NCBI GenBank assembly: GCA_013297655.1
Contig: JAAFHV010000054.1
Location: 1 to 41,195 of the forward strand
Reading direction: 5' to 3'
Source: Myxococcales bacterium
Lineage (GTDB): Bacteria; Myxococcota_A; Polyangia; Polyangiales; Polyangiaceae
Length of the DNA stretch: 41,195 bases
A program made the translations under genes and the position numbers. Under the pieces are notes generated by a model, which was not told the origin of the DNA, searched no databases, and saw only the letters and a list, made by a program, of their open reading frames with translations. This document shows, piece after piece, positions 21,497-29,878 of this stretch. Numbering within the stretch: position 1 is the first letter of the stretch; every line of letters begins with the position of its first letter.

Positions 21497-22597
21497 TCAG
21501 CGCGCGACGTGCTCCACGGCGACGACGTGGGTGGTGGTCCGCGCCCCTTCGGCCTGCTCGACGAGCGCGTAGACACACGTGGCCGCGCTGGCGACGGCGG
21601 TGGCGCCCTTCGCGCTGGTGAGCTCGTTGGCTTCGTGGGGACGCACCGCGCGAGACGCGAACGCGAGGCTCTCCGGGCTCTCTGCGCAGGGGTAGCTCTC
21701 CTTGGTCGCGAACGCGAGGCGCGCTCCGTCGGAGGCGAGTCCGACCACGTCGACGTCGGTCGGGCCGCACGCGGGGGTGGCGCGGGCGGGGATCGGGAAG
21801 AGCTCGGTCTCTTCCTCGAGCGGGCGGAACATCGCGAGGCGCCGATCTTTTGCGGCCCCGGTGACGAACGCGACGAAGCCGGCGCCGACGGCGAGAGGCG
21901 CACGCGCGCCGGTCGCGACCTTCCGGAGCCCGACGTCGGTACCCGTGTAGAGTGCACCTTCCGTGTCGACGACGGCCATCGTGCCGGCGCGGGCGTCGAA
22001 CGCGGTGATGCCCGCGATCGTGCACGTGCTGCCGAGGCAGACCGGCTGCGCGGGGGATCCGTCGAGCGGGTGACGAACGACCTTCGCGCCAGTGACGACG
22101 ACCAGGTCTTTGTCGCGAAAGCCGAGAAACGTGGCCGCGCCGGTGTCGAACGCGCGTTTCGTGCCGCCGCTCAACGCGACGACGGTGGTCTTCGTGTCGT
22201 CGGCGAACGCGACGTGGGTGGCCGACGCCGCGACCGCGCCGCTCCCGCCTTTCACCGCCGCGATCTCTTCGAGGCCGTTCTTGGCGTCGCGGAGGAGCCT
22301 CACATGGACGAGGCCGGCTCCGTCCTTGGAGGTGGCGACGACGGCACCGGTCTCGGCCGAGACCGCGATGTGGAGGGGGACCTCGCCGGAGAACGACCCT
22401 AGCTTGCCGGACGTGCAGGGGATCGCGCGCGCCGCGACGCCGCCATCGCTCGCGGGGACGGTCGGGGGCGGGAACGCGGTCGACGTGGGGGAGGCGGTCG
22501 GGGCGGGCGTAGCGTCGCCGTCGCCGACCCTTCCGCCGCACGACGCCGTGACCAAGAGCACGAGAAAGCCCGTCGATCTCCCCCAGGGACCTTGCAT
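21497..22597 (-). CDS. Lipoprotein with propeller-like repeats, function unknown
   Basis: A 366-aa lipoprotein. The start MQGPWGRSTGFLVLLV leads to the lipobox TASC (Cys about 20), then a Thr/Pro/Ser linker to about residue 55. The rest is built of short beta-strand repeats with alternating hydrophobic residues and GT/GA turns (IAVSAETGAVVATSKDGAG, VALSGGTKRAFDTGAATFLG, AGTMAVVDTEGALYTGTDVG, LRKVATGARAPLAVGAGFVA). This resembles a low-similarity WD/PQQ-like beta-propeller, but no catalytic motif is visible. A few cysteines (CTSGKLG, CLGSTC, ACGPT, PCAES, ATCVY) could pair. It is divergent from the lipoprotein gene at 22,781, with a 183-bp gap that must hold promoters for both. Confidence 0.75.
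   Translation of the reverse strand: MQGPWGRSTGFLVLLVTASCGGRVGDGDATPAPTASPTSTAFPPPTVPASDGGVAARAIPCTSGKLGSFSGEVPLHIAVSAETGAVVATSKDGAGLVHVRLLRDAKNGLEEIAAVKGGSGAVAASATHVAFADDTKTTVVALSGGTKRAFDTGAATFLGFRDKDLVVVTGAKVVRHPLDGSPAQPVCLGSTCTIAGITAFDARAGTMAVVDTEGALYTGTDVGLRKVATGARAPLAVGAGFVAFVTGAAKDRRLAMFRPLEEETELFPIPARATPACGPTDVDVVGLASDGARLAFATKESYPCAESPESLAFASRAVRPHEANELTSAKGATAVASAATCVYALVEQAEGARTTTHVVAVEHVAR
21946..21956. repeat. Dispersed palindrome, copy 9 (TGTAGAGTGCA)
   Basis: Inside the propeller-like lipoprotein gene; minus-strand phase T-GCA-CTC-TAC-A, flanked as GTGTAGAGTGCACC. Confidence 0.75.
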
Positions 22598-22717
22598 CGG
22601 CCGACCGTACCGAGGGGGAGGTCGAATGGAAAGAGCGACGTGCACCGCCGGCGCCACGGAAGGAACCGTTCCTCGTGCAACAATCGAGAACCATTGAAAT
22701 TCCAAAGGAGATTTCTC

Positions 22718-22768
22718 GTGCTTCGAGCACGCCGTACGTGCTTGTCCCGCTGGGAAAGACCGTGGTAA
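22718..22768 (+). CDS. Possible 16-codon leader peptide upstream of a lipoprotein gene
   Basis: A GTG at 22,718 is preceded at 7 nt by AAAGGAG, the best Shine-Dalgarno match seen in the window. It opens a short frame of 16 codons (MLRARRTCLSRWERPW) ending in TAA at 22,766, only 12 nt before the ATG of the lipoprotein gene at 22,781, which has no good ribosome site of its own. A small hairpin GTGCT-TCG-AGCAC overlaps the start codon. Either this peptide is translated and re-initiation feeds the lipoprotein gene, or the lipoprotein start is wrongly placed. Two Trp codons and several Arg codons raise the idea of attenuation; this is speculative. Confidence 0.35.
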   Translation: MLRARRTCLSRWERPW

Positions 22769-22780
22769 ACCCCCCGGTCA

Positions 22781-23479
22781 ATGCGCACGCGTCCGCTCCT
22801 CCTGTCCTTCTCGCTGCTCACGTTCGGCTCCTTCGGGGCTCTCACGGTCGGTTGCGGCAACGCGGACGAGCCCTACAAGGCGACGCCGGCGTGGTCGGGC
22901 AAGAAGGCGAACATGCCGCCCGTGCCCCAGCTCCCGACGAACCCGATCAAGTCGGGCGACGCGTTCACGATCTTCGGCGCGCGGCATCACCTCCAGAGCC
23001 GCATCCACGACAAGGAGGTCACCTCGAAAGAGATCTCCATCGTCGGCTACATCGTCAAAGAGAACGTCACCGACGCCCCCGAGTGCGCGATCCACAAGAC
23101 CGGCAAGGCCGATCCGGAGAACTGCAAATCCGAGATCCCCTCGTTCTGGATCGCCGACGCCAAGGGCGAGAACAAGGTGATGATCCGCGTCCTCGGCTGG
23201 GCGAAGAACTACGCCACCATCTTCGAGGCGATGGACAAGTACAAGAACGCGAAAGAGGCTCCGAAGGAGCTCTACAAGGACGAGGTCTGGAGCATCGACG
23301 TCCCGTACCCGCTCCCCGCCGTCGGCGCGAAGGTGAAGGTCACCGGCAAGTACGGAACCACGTTCTCCAAGTCGAGCACCGGCATCGTGAGCGATCCGAT
23401 GAACGGCGTGCTCACCTACGCGAAGATCGAGTACCTCGAGCCCGGCGCCGCCCCGCTCGCCTTCGCGAAGAAGAAGTAG
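22781..23479 (+). CDS. Lipoprotein of unknown function, OB-like core
   Basis: A 232-aa lipoprotein. The signal MRTRPLLLSFSLLTFGSFG is followed by the lipobox TVGC (Cys25). The mature protein begins with a Pro-rich stretch (PPVPQLPTNP) and then FTIFGARHHLQSRIHDKEVT, EISIVGYIVKENVTDAPECA, IPSFWIADAKGENKVMIRVL and VPAV-type beta strands (YPLPAVGAKVKVTGKYGTTF). The pattern of a VGYIV strand, a charged loop and VKVTGKYG suggests an OB-like beta barrel, as in proteins that bind nucleic acids or small ligands. Two cysteines (ECA, NCK) are 15 apart and may form a disulfide. I do not recognise a named family. A terminator follows, so it is a single-gene unit apart from the possible leader peptide. Confidence 0.8.
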   Translation: MRTRPLLLSFSLLTFGSFGALTVGCGNADEPYKATPAWSGKKANMPPVPQLPTNPIKSGDAFTIFGARHHLQSRIHDKEVTSKEISIVGYIVKENVTDAPECAIHKTGKADPENCKSEIPSFWIADAKGENKVMIRVLGWAKNYATIFEAMDKYKNAKEAPKELYKDEVWSIDVPYPLPAVGAKVKVTGKYGTTFSKSSTGIVSDPMNGVLTYAKIEYLEPGAAPLAFAKKK

Positions 23480-23504
23480 CTCGCGGCTTCGGCCGTGAAT
23501 CGAG

Positions 23505-23539
23505 AGAGCCCTGCGAGCGATCGCGGGGCTCTTCGTTTT
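23505..23539 (+). terminator. Rho-independent terminator
   Basis: AGAGCCCTGCGA (23,505-23,516) pairs with TCGCGGGGCTCT (23,521-23,532), with one G-U, around a GCGA tetraloop. TCGTTTT follows. It ends the lipoprotein gene at 23,479. Confidence 0.88.
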
Positions 23540-23683
23540 GGTGGCGGCGAGACGTGCGCCGGGTGAGCGACGTCGAGGTCCGGTTTCTGCGCTTCGGGTA
23601 TGAGCGCGAGGCGAGGCGAGGCGTGACGTTTTCGGGGCGCGAGGCCTCCCGATGCCTCGTCCGAGCGCGAGGGATCGTATGCA

Positions 23684-23694
23684 TGTAGGATGCA
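23684..23694. repeat. Dispersed palindrome, copy 10 (TGTAGGATGCA)
   Basis: In the intergenic gap between convergent genes. It is embedded in a larger AT-rich patch, TATGCATGTAGGATGCATCG, with an extra TGCA four bases to the left. Confidence 0.75.
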
Positions 23695-23740
23695 TCGATA
23701 CGGCCGCGAGGATGGGTGGACCCATCCACGCGCTCCGCGA

Positions 23741-25153
23741 TCAGCGAATGACGGGGGGAGGCTTCGGAGGATCTTTGTCGTTCTGGATGCAGGACGAGAG
23801 ATCGAAGAACATGAACTCGAGCGCCTTCTCTTGGGCGGAAAGATCGCCTGTTTTGCACGAGGCGGGGAAGATGCTCGACGTGGTCTGCGCGTTCGCGGAC
23901 ACGTGAAAATCGCTGTAGACCACACGGCCGCATTTGCGATCTTCGGTCGCGCTGAGGGGCGTGTTGAAGGTCATGTGCTGAACCGACGGGCCGGCGGTGG
24001 TGGGGCCGTAGACCCAGCGCTGCGAGGGCGGCGATTTTTCCGCGTCGAGATCGTGGCGCCACTCGCTCACCGAGAGGGTGCCGCGGGTGGTGCTCGCGCC
24101 GACGTTCTCGAGCCACTCCGCGAAGGCCATGCCCTTGGGGAAGCTCGTGTCGATCGAGAAATCGCGGGACGCCGTGAGGCCGCTCGCCTTCTCCGGCGCG
24201 AACGTGCCGGTCGACGCGAACGCGCGGTTGCCTTGGTCGAGCCACGTGTAGCCGTAGTGGGTCGTGAAGAGGCGACCGCCCGCATTCGTGTAGAGTGCAA
24301 TGTTCGTGTCGGGGCCCGGCTTCGGGATCGCGGCGCCCTCGCAGGGCAGCATCACGATGTCGTACTTCTTCAGCGTATCGAGGCTGTTCCACAGCGTGTT
24401 CGCGAGCGCGGTGGGCGGGCTCGTGTCGACCCCGTTCGCGCGGTAGACGTGAACGCGGCCGGGGGCGATCGGTAGGGTCATCTCCGCGAGATCGATGCCC
24501 ATTTTGGTGAGGAGGCACTCGAACGGATCGGCCGAGCCGGTGGCGAGGGCCATCTGCGGCATGTCGCCTTCGCGCGTGTTCTTGGGGAGGCGGAACGTCT
24601 CGGGGGTCGTGATCTCGAGCGTCTCGCAGGCTTTGACCTCGGGCACCTTCACGAGCTTGCGCCACTTGCCGACCTGCACGACGACGGGGATGTCTTTGCC
24701 TACCGGAACGTTCGAGAGGGTGAACGTACCGGTCGCGTCGGTGAGGGCGGAGACGAGCGGATCCCCGGAGACCGCGCCGCAGCGCTCGCACGAGGCGCCG
24801 GTCTTCACCGGAGCGAGGGCCGCGTTCGGTACGTAAACCAGCACGTTGTAGAGCGGCACTTTCCCAGCAGGATCGTGCACCTTGGCGCGAATTTGGGTGC
24901 TCTTGCCCGCCTCGCAGGCGACCTGCTGCAAGCAGAGGCCGGTGCACGGCTTGGGCGCGGCGCTGTCGCTCGCGGCGTCACTGAAGAGCGGTGGGGTCTC
25001 GGGGCTGGCGCCGTCGACACCGGGGCCGACGTTTCCCCCGTCGTCGTCGACGAGATCCGGGGTGGTGGAGCTGCCGCACGCCGCCGCGAGGGCGAGGGCG
25101 AACGAAGCGGTACCGAGAGCGACCGTCGAACGAAACGATGCGGGAAGGCTCAT
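23741..25153 (-). CDS. Lipoprotein, carboxypeptidase-regulatory-like family, paralog 3
   Basis: A 470-aa distant paralog of the tandem pair at 5.8-8.7 kb. It has the signal peptide LGTASFALALAAAC (lipobox Cys about 26), an acidic linker with LVDDDGG, a Cys-rich stretch CTGLCLQQVACEAG, and AKVHDPAGKVPLYNVLVYVP. These are followed by TDATGTFTLSNVPVGKDIPV, VQVGKWRKLVKVPEVKAC, TREGDMPQMALATGSADPFE, KKYDIVMLPCEG, GGRLFTTHYGYTWL, IDTSFPKGMAFAEWLENVGA and a DKDPPKPPP tail. Order and spacing of the blocks are the same as in paralogs 1 and 2, but identity is clearly lower and two extra Cys (ASCERCG) appear. It is transcribed alone. The function is unknown; surface exposure is inferred. Confidence 0.85.
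   Translation of the reverse strand: MSLPASFRSTVALGTASFALALAAACGSSTTPDLVDDDGGNVGPGVDGASPETPPLFSDAASDSAAPKPCTGLCLQQVACEAGKSTQIRAKVHDPAGKVPLYNVLVYVPNAALAPVKTGASCERCGAVSGDPLVSALTDATGTFTLSNVPVGKDIPVVVQVGKWRKLVKVPEVKACETLEITTPETFRLPKNTREGDMPQMALATGSADPFECLLTKMGIDLAEMTLPIAPGRVHVYRANGVDTSPPTALANTLWNSLDTLKKYDIVMLPCEGAAIPKPGPDTNIALYTNAGGRLFTTHYGYTWLDQGNRAFASTGTFAPEKASGLTASRDFSIDTSFPKGMAFAEWLENVGASTTRGTLSVSEWRHDLDAEKSPPSQRWVYGPTTAGPSVQHMTFNTPLSATEDRKCGRVVYSDFHVSANAQTTSSIFPASCKTGDLSAQEKALEFMFFDLSSCIQNDKDPPKPPPVIR
24289..24299. repeat. Dispersed palindrome, copy 11 (TGTAGAGTGCA)
   Basis: Inside paralog 3; same 11-mer as copy 9 and same coding phase, although the two genes are unrelated. The two tandem paralogs lack the site at the matching position. 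Confidence 0.75.
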
Positions 25154-25275
25154 GGGGATAAGGCGCGATGCGCGAGAGCGCGCCGAACGAAGTTACGCGA
25201 TCTTCCGCCGTCCGCCGAGCCTCTCCGCGGGCGTGGGCGTTGACGTCGCGCCACTTAAAGTTACGCTTCCTCCCC

Positions 25276-25467
25276 ATGAGCAAGACGCGTTCGGATGTGG
25301 TCGCTGAAGGTCAGCGCAAGGGAATCTACGCGGGCGCTGCCACGGTCGGAGCGGTCGCTGCCGGCATCGTGATCGCGCCCATCGCCGGCGCGGTGGTCGC
25401 CGTCCCCGCGCTCTTCCTCGGCTACAAATGGTGGAAGCACCGGGCCGAGAACGGGATCAAATTCTGA
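25276..25467 (+). CDS. Small membrane protein (63 aa)
   Basis: A 63-aa protein with a polar N-terminus (MSKTRSDVVAEGQRKGIYA) and one long hydrophobic stretch (AATVGAVAAGIVIAPIAGAVVAVPALFLG) ending in an aromatic/basic cap (YKWWKHRAENGIKF). The Gly/Ala-rich helix with internal Pro could be one or two short membrane helices. The alanine/glycine pattern resembles glycine-zipper proteins of bacterial membranes. No good ribosome site precedes the ATG, so translation may start from a short leader. It is divergent from paralog 3. Unknown function. Confidence 0.6.
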   Translation: MSKTRSDVVAEGQRKGIYAGAATVGAVAAGIVIAPIAGAVVAVPALFLGYKWWKHRAENGIKF

Positions 25468-25583
25468 AACCGCGAACGAACAAGCGAGGCTCCAAGAAGC
25501 CTCGTGGTCAGAGTGAGCGCTTGGCGGAACGGCTTACGGCGTACGCGTCGCGCGCGCATTTCGTGACCTGCCGCGACTCGTCG

Positions 25584-26339
25584 TTACTCGATGCGCTTCG
25601 GCTCTCCCGCGGGAAGCAGCGCCACGAAGGCATCTTTTGCGGCTTCCACGCGAGCGGCGTCTTGGCCGTCGAAGGTCAGCTTCGTCTTGTACGTGGTGTC
25701 CGCCCACTTCGGATACGAGCCGATGGAGACGTCGGCAAAGGCCTTCACCACGACGTCGAGGAGGGGCATCAAGCTCCCCTCGTCCATTTGCGTGTAGACT
25801 GCACGTGATACCCAGGCCCGCCCGGCGCCGAGCGATGCTCGGAGCCACGCGACGAGGACGGGCAGCTTGAGACGGAAAATCTCGGGGACGCCGGGGAAGA
25901 GCCACGTGTTCTCGTAGCGGATCGTGGGCCAGCGCACGTCGACCGAGGTCTCGAGGGCGGCGCCGCGTGGCACTCGCGCCATGAGCAGGTGGTTGTCCGT
26001 GCAGCGCTCCTGGTAGTGCTCGCGGAGGAGCGCTACGAGCTCGGGGTCGAGATCGACCGGCACGCCGAAGGCCTTCGCGACGCCGTCGACGGTGAGGTCG
26101 TCGTGGGTGGGGCCGACGCCACCGGACGTGACCAGTACGTCGTGCGATCGCGCGAGGGAGCGCACTTCGTCGGCGATGGTGTTCACGTCGTCGTGGATGG
26201 TGACGACGCGGCGGAGATCGACCCCGAGGCCGCGCAGGGCGCGCGCGAGCACGACGAGGTTCGCTTCCTCGACCTTCCCGGAGAGGAGCTCGTCGCCGAC
26301 GAGGAGCAGCGCGGCGGTCTTGGGGCGGGCGTCGTCCAC
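25584..26339 (-). CDS. CinA N-terminal-like molybdopterin-binding protein
   Basis: A 251-aa protein with the MoCF-binding fold: LLLVGDELLSGKVEEANLVV, LARALRGLGVDLRRVVTIHD, VLVTSGGVGPTHDDLTVDGV, AFGVPVDLDPELVALLREHY, and LFPGVPEIFRLKLP. These match the N-terminal domain shared by CinA and YfaY-type proteins and by eukaryotic FAD synthase, which hydrolyse nucleotide pyrophosphates such as ADP-ribose or FAD. The C-terminal deamidase domain of CinA is absent; instead a short alpha/beta tail (VSIGSYPKWADTTYKTKLTF) follows, as in stand-alone family members. It is probably a nucleotide pyrophosphatase in the cytosol. The competence link of the name comes from CinA and need not apply. A dispersed palindrome lies within it. 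Confidence 0.88.
   Translation of the reverse strand: MDDARPKTAALLLVGDELLSGKVEEANLVVLARALRGLGVDLRRVVTIHDDVNTIADEVRSLARSHDVLVTSGGVGPTHDDLTVDGVAKAFGVPVDLDPELVALLREHYQERCTDNHLLMARVPRGAALETSVDVRWPTIRYENTWLFPGVPEIFRLKLPVLVAWLRASLGAGRAWVSRAVYTQMDEGSLMPLLDVVVKAFADVSIGSYPKWADTTYKTKLTFDGQDAARVEAAKDAFVALLPAGEPKRIE
25793..25803. repeat. Dispersed palindrome, copy 12 (TGTAGACTGCA)
   Basis: Inside the CinA-like gene; flanked as GCGTGTAGACTGCACGTG, minus-strand phase T-GCA-GTC-TAC-A. Confidence 0.75.
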
Positions 26340-26437
26340 GCCGACACCTTAACCCGGAAGGCCACGCGCGACGCAGACCCCCCACGTTTCGCTGCGAAAT
26401 ACACGCGACCCGATGACCACGTCGCAGAATTCGGCCC

Positions 26438-26659
26438 GTGATCGCTCCGAAACGCGCCGCTCGCTTCGGCCCGCCTCGCTCCGCGCGCGACGTGGTCTCC
26501 CGTCTCCTCCGGCGCCCCACCTCCGCGGGTGCCGCGCGGTACGTGAACGCCGCCGTTTCCGTGGGGCTCGTCGATCGTGTGCGTCGCCTTGGCCACGCGG
26601 GCGAAGGTGAAATAGACTCGCGTTTCGTGCCGCCTTCACCCCCGAGCCTCGAGGCCTAG
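26438..26659 (+). CDS. Possible small protein before cheA (73 aa)
   Basis: This frame fills most of the 325-bp gap between the CinA-like gene and cheA. It starts at a GTG, has a GC-rich third codon position like real genes here, and stops 5 nt before the cheA ATG. The sequence (SARDVVSRLLRRPTSAGAAR and VNAAVSVGLVDRVRRLGHAG) is basic and Ala-rich, with no recognised motif. It could equally be a leader region. Apart from this frame I see nothing in the gap except the cheA ribosome site. Confidence 0.35.
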   Translation: MIAPKRAARFGPPRSARDVVSRLLRRPTSAGAARYVNAAVSVGLVDRVRRLGHAGEGEIDSRFVPPSPPSLEA

Positions 26660-26664
26660 TACCG

Positions 26665-28821
26665 ATGCCCGATCTCGGGGACAAAGCGCGCGAGGACTTC
26701 TTCTCCGAGGCGCAGGAGATCGTCGACGGTCTGAGCGGAGATCTTCTCCGCCTCGACGAGATCGTGCGTCGCGGCGACTCGGACGCCGAGCTCGTCAACG
26801 ACGTGTTCCGCGCCGTGCACACGATGAAGGGGCTCTCGGGGCTCTTCGGCGTCACGATGATGTCCGGGCTCTCGCACGAGCTCGAAGAGCTGCTCGACGA
26901 CCTCCGCCTCGGACGCGCGGAGCTCACGTCGGGGGTCATGGACGTGCTCTTCCGCGCCGTCGACCTCTTCGGCCGGATCCTGATCGCGGCGCGTGGCGAC
27001 GGGCCGGAGCCGGCCGACGAGGTGAAGGAGCTGCTGGCCTCGCTCGGCAACGTGGCCGACACGAAGGCGGGCGGTGGCGCGGGCGTGGTCGCGCAGTACG
27101 AGCTCGATCCGGGCGTGCTCGGCGTGCTCACCGAGTACGAGGAGCACCGGCTCCGCGTGAACCTCCAAGCGCAGAACCGCCTCTACCGGCTCCGGGTCGC
27201 GTTTCCGCTCGCGACGATCGACACCGCCCTCGACGAGCTGAAGGCCAAAGCGCGCCCACAAGGCGAAATCATTACGTATTTGCCGGTCGGGGATGGCGGC
27301 GATCCGGACGCGGTGGAGCTCGAGATTCTGCTCGCGAGCAAGGTCGCGGAGCACGATTTGCTGTCGTCGCTCGCGGCGCCGAACGTGGTGATCGAAGAGG
27401 TCAAGAAGCGCCCTCTCGCCGGCAGCTCGGACCGCCTCTCGTCCGGGCGTCCCGTGTTCGCGGAGGCCGAGATCGGCACCGGCGGCAAGATGCCCTCGCT
27501 GCGCGCCGACGAGAGCCGAGAGGCGAGGCCATCGCAAGACGAGCCCTCCCCGGGCACCCACGGCGCGGGCACGATGTCGCTCAAGTCGGTGAGCCAGACG
27601 GTGCGCGTCGACATCCGGCGCCTCGATCACCTGATGAACATCGTGGGCGAGCTCGCGATCGTGCGCGGGCAAGTGGAGCGTCTCGCCGAGCGCACGCGCG
27701 CGACCCCGCAGCTCCGTGAGATCAACGCGGAGGTGCAGCGCCTCCATCGCGCGTTCGAGCGCCACCTCACCCAGATGCAGAACGGCATCCTCGAGGTGCG
27801 CATGGTGCCGCTCGGGCAGGTCTTCGAGAAGCTCGCGCGCGCCGTTCGTCAGATCTCGCGTGAGGTCGACAAGCCGGTGAACCTCGTCGTCACCGGGGCG
27901 GAGACCGAGATCGACAAGCTCATCGTGGAGGAGCTCTCCGACCCGCTCGTTCACATGATGCGAAACGCGATCGACCACGGGATCGAGTCGCGTGACGGCC
28001 GGATGATGGTCGGAAAACCCACCGTCGGAACGATCGCGCTCAACGCATTCCAGAAGGGAAATCAGGTCGTCATCGAGGTCGAGGACGACGGGCGCGGGAT
28101 CGATCCGAAGGCGGTCCTCGCCGCCGCGTTGCGCCTCGGGTTCACGACGCAGGATGAGGCCGCGCTCCTCGGGGAAAAAGAGATGCTCTCGTTCCTCTTC
28201 TCGCCCGGGTTCACCACGCGGGCAGAGGCGACGCACCTCTCCGGCCGCGGCGTGGGGCTCGACGTGGTGAAGACGAACATCGGGCGCCTCGGCGGTGTGG
28301 TCGGTGCTTCGAGCGATCTCGGCATCGGCACGAAGATGACGATCACGCTCCCGATCACGCTCGCGATCATGTCGGTGCTCGTGCTCGAGGCGGGCGGCCA
28401 CACGTTCTGCATGCCGCTCGCGAGCATGGAAGAGGCTATTTTTCTCGATCCACGCGAGGTACGAAAGGTGGAGGGGCGCGAGGTGATGACCCAGCGCGGG
28501 CAGACCTTGCCGCTCGTGCGCCTCGCGCATCTGTTCGGCTTCGAGGAGAACGACGACATGCGGCGCGGCGAGCCGATGCGAAAGTACGTGGTCATCGTCT
28601 CGGTGGGACCGAAGCGCGCGGGCTTCGTCGTCGATCGCCTCCAGGGGCAACAAGACATCGTCATCAAGGCCCTCGGGCGCTCGCTGAGAGGCGTGCGGGG
28701 CTTCGCGGGCGCGACCGAGCTCGGTGATCAACGCGTGGGCCTCGTGCTCGACGCCGGCGCGCTCCTCGACGACGCGGTGACGCTCGGCGAGAGCCGTCAG
28801 CTCCCGGAGGCGCGCGCATGA
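26665..28821 (+). CDS. cheA: Chemotaxis histidine kinase CheA
   Basis: A 718-aa hybrid-free CheA. The P1 Hpt domain carries the phospho-acceptor His52 (FRAVHTMKGLSGLFG). A P2-like segment (about 150-260: RLRVNLQAQNRLYRLRVAF ... VELEILLASK) is followed by a Ser/Pro linker. The P3 dimerisation helices (VRVDIRRLDHLMNIVGELAI) precede the P4 ATPase with MMRNAIDHGIE (N box), VEDDGRGIDP (G1), FLFSPGFTTRAEATHLSGRG (F/G2) and GLDVVKTN. The P5 CheW-like domain is TLPITLAIMSVLVLEAGGHT ... GFVVDRLQGQQDIVIKALG. It is the first gene of a unit with two cheW genes, each overlapping by 4 nt. In the cell it would phosphorylate CheB and an unlinked CheY-like partner. Confidence 0.96.
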   Translation: MPDLGDKAREDFFSEAQEIVDGLSGDLLRLDEIVRRGDSDAELVNDVFRAVHTMKGLSGLFGVTMMSGLSHELEELLDDLRLGRAELTSGVMDVLFRAVDLFGRILIAARGDGPEPADEVKELLASLGNVADTKAGGGAGVVAQYELDPGVLGVLTEYEEHRLRVNLQAQNRLYRLRVAFPLATIDTALDELKAKARPQGEIITYLPVGDGGDPDAVELEILLASKVAEHDLLSSLAAPNVVIEEVKKRPLAGSSDRLSSGRPVFAEAEIGTGGKMPSLRADESREARPSQDEPSPGTHGAGTMSLKSVSQTVRVDIRRLDHLMNIVGELAIVRGQVERLAERTRATPQLREINAEVQRLHRAFERHLTQMQNGILEVRMVPLGQVFEKLARAVRQISREVDKPVNLVVTGAETEIDKLIVEELSDPLVHMMRNAIDHGIESRDGRMMVGKPTVGTIALNAFQKGNQVVIEVEDDGRGIDPKAVLAAALRLGFTTQDEAALLGEKEMLSFLFSPGFTTRAEATHLSGRGVGLDVVKTNIGRLGGVVGASSDLGIGTKMTITLPITLAIMSVLVLEAGGHTFCMPLASMEEAIFLDPREVRKVEGREVMTQRGQTLPLVRLAHLFGFEENDDMRRGEPMRKYVVIVSVGPKRAGFVVDRLQGQQDIVIKALGRSLRGVRGFAGATELGDQRVGLVLDAGALLDDAVTLGESRQLPEARA

Positions 28822-29342
28822 GCCGCGACGTGTCGCGGCGAAATATGGTGAAGGCGGGGGATCCGCGCCTCGCGCAGGCGATCGAGCGCGAGCCCTCGGC
28901 GGTGCTGCGTTTGCCGATCGACGGCCCTCAGGAGTGCCTTCTTTTCCTGCTCGGCAACGATCCCTACGCCCTGCCGATCGGGGTCATCTTGGAGATCCTG
29001 AAGCTCATGCCGATCACGACGGTGCCGCGCGCGCCGGAGGGGGTGGCGGGGCTCGCGAGCGTGCGTGGGCAGCTCATCACGGTGCTCGATCCGCGGCCGA
29101 AGCTGGGCCTGCCGGATCGCCCGCAAGATCGCAAGACGCGCATCTTGCTCGTCGACTCGGGCGAAGAAATCATGGGCATCTTGGTCGAAGAGGTCCGCGG
29201 CGTGCAGCGCTTCGAGCCGAGCCAAATCGAGCCTCCTCAGGTGCTGGGGGGAGAGCCACCGGCCCACGTCGCCGGGGTCGCGCGAAACGAGGAGAGCTGG
29301 TGTCTCTTGCTCGATCTGCGGCCGATCTTGGAGGTTCGATGA
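28818..29342 (+). CDS. cheW: CheW adaptor 1
   Basis: A 174-aa CheW-domain adaptor linking receptors to CheA. An N-terminal tail of about 35 residues (LAQAIEREPSAVLRLPIDGP) precedes the double beta-barrel core: LLFLLGNDPYALPIGVILEI, LMPITTVPRAPEGVAGLASV, RGQLITVLDPRPKLGL, RILLVDSGEEIMGILVEEV and SWCLLLDLRPILEV. Its ATG overlaps the cheA stop (ATGA), implying coupled and stoichiometric translation. The 35-aa extension is longer than in typical CheW and may mediate a specific contact. Confidence 0.94.
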   Translation: MSRDVSRRNMVKAGDPRLAQAIEREPSAVLRLPIDGPQECLLFLLGNDPYALPIGVILEILKLMPITTVPRAPEGVAGLASVRGQLITVLDPRPKLGLPDRPQDRKTRILLVDSGEEIMGILVEEVRGVQRFEPSQIEPPQVLGGEPPAHVAGVARNEESWCLLLDLRPILEVR

Positions 29343-29878
29343 ACACCGCCGGCCCGCCGAAACGACGCCGCCTCGACCCACGAAAGAGCCTCGTCGGCTT
29401 CGTGGTCGGCGAGGTTACGTACGCGGTCGCGGTCGAGAGCGTGCGCGAGGTCACGAACCCGCTCACGGTGGTGGCGCTGCCGCAGTCGCCGCCCGCGGTG
29501 GTCGGTGTCGCCGATTTTCGCGGGGTGATCGTGCCGGTCGTCGATTTGCGAGCGCGCTTCGGGCTCGAGCCGCTCCCCGTCACGCGAAAGACGAAATGGA
29601 TCGTGATCGAAGCTTCGTCGCGCCTCGTCGCGCTCGTGGTCGACCACGCCACGGAGGTGTTCGGAACGATGGGGGCGGGGCTACGTCAAGCGCCGCCGCT
29701 CGGGCCGGGGGATGCCGTTCGTGGCATCGCGGGGGTGGTCGACGCGCCGACCGGAATGGCCTTCGTGCTCGACGAGCAGCCGCTCGTCGACCTCGTCCGC
29801 GGCGTCTCGGTCGGGCGCGAGGTGGGTCGATCGGCGCCACCTCCCTCGCCTCGAAAGCCCGAAAAGTCCAGCCCTTGA
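29339..29878 (+). CDS. CheW adaptor 2
   Basis: A 179-aa second CheW-domain protein, starting at the ATG that overlaps the stop of the first (ATGA). The core is LVGFVVGEVTYAVAVESVRE, VTNPLTVVALPQSPPAVVGV, ADFRGVIVPVVDLRARFGL, WIVIEASSRLVALVVDHATE and MAFVLDEQPLVDLV. It differs clearly from CheW 1 in sequence, so the two are not a recent duplication. Two distinct CheW proteins in one cluster suggest either different receptors or different roles in array architecture. It has a short basic N-terminus and a Pro/Ser-rich C-terminal tail (APPPSPRKPEKSSP). A 189-bp gap then precedes cheB, with no other gene in it. Confidence 0.93.
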   Translation: MNTAGPPKRRRLDPRKSLVGFVVGEVTYAVAVESVREVTNPLTVVALPQSPPAVVGVADFRGVIVPVVDLRARFGLEPLPVTRKTKWIVIEASSRLVALVVDHATEVFGTMGAGLRQAPPLGPGDAVRGIAGVVDAPTGMAFVLDEQPLVDLVRGVSVGREVGRSAPPPSPRKPEKSSP

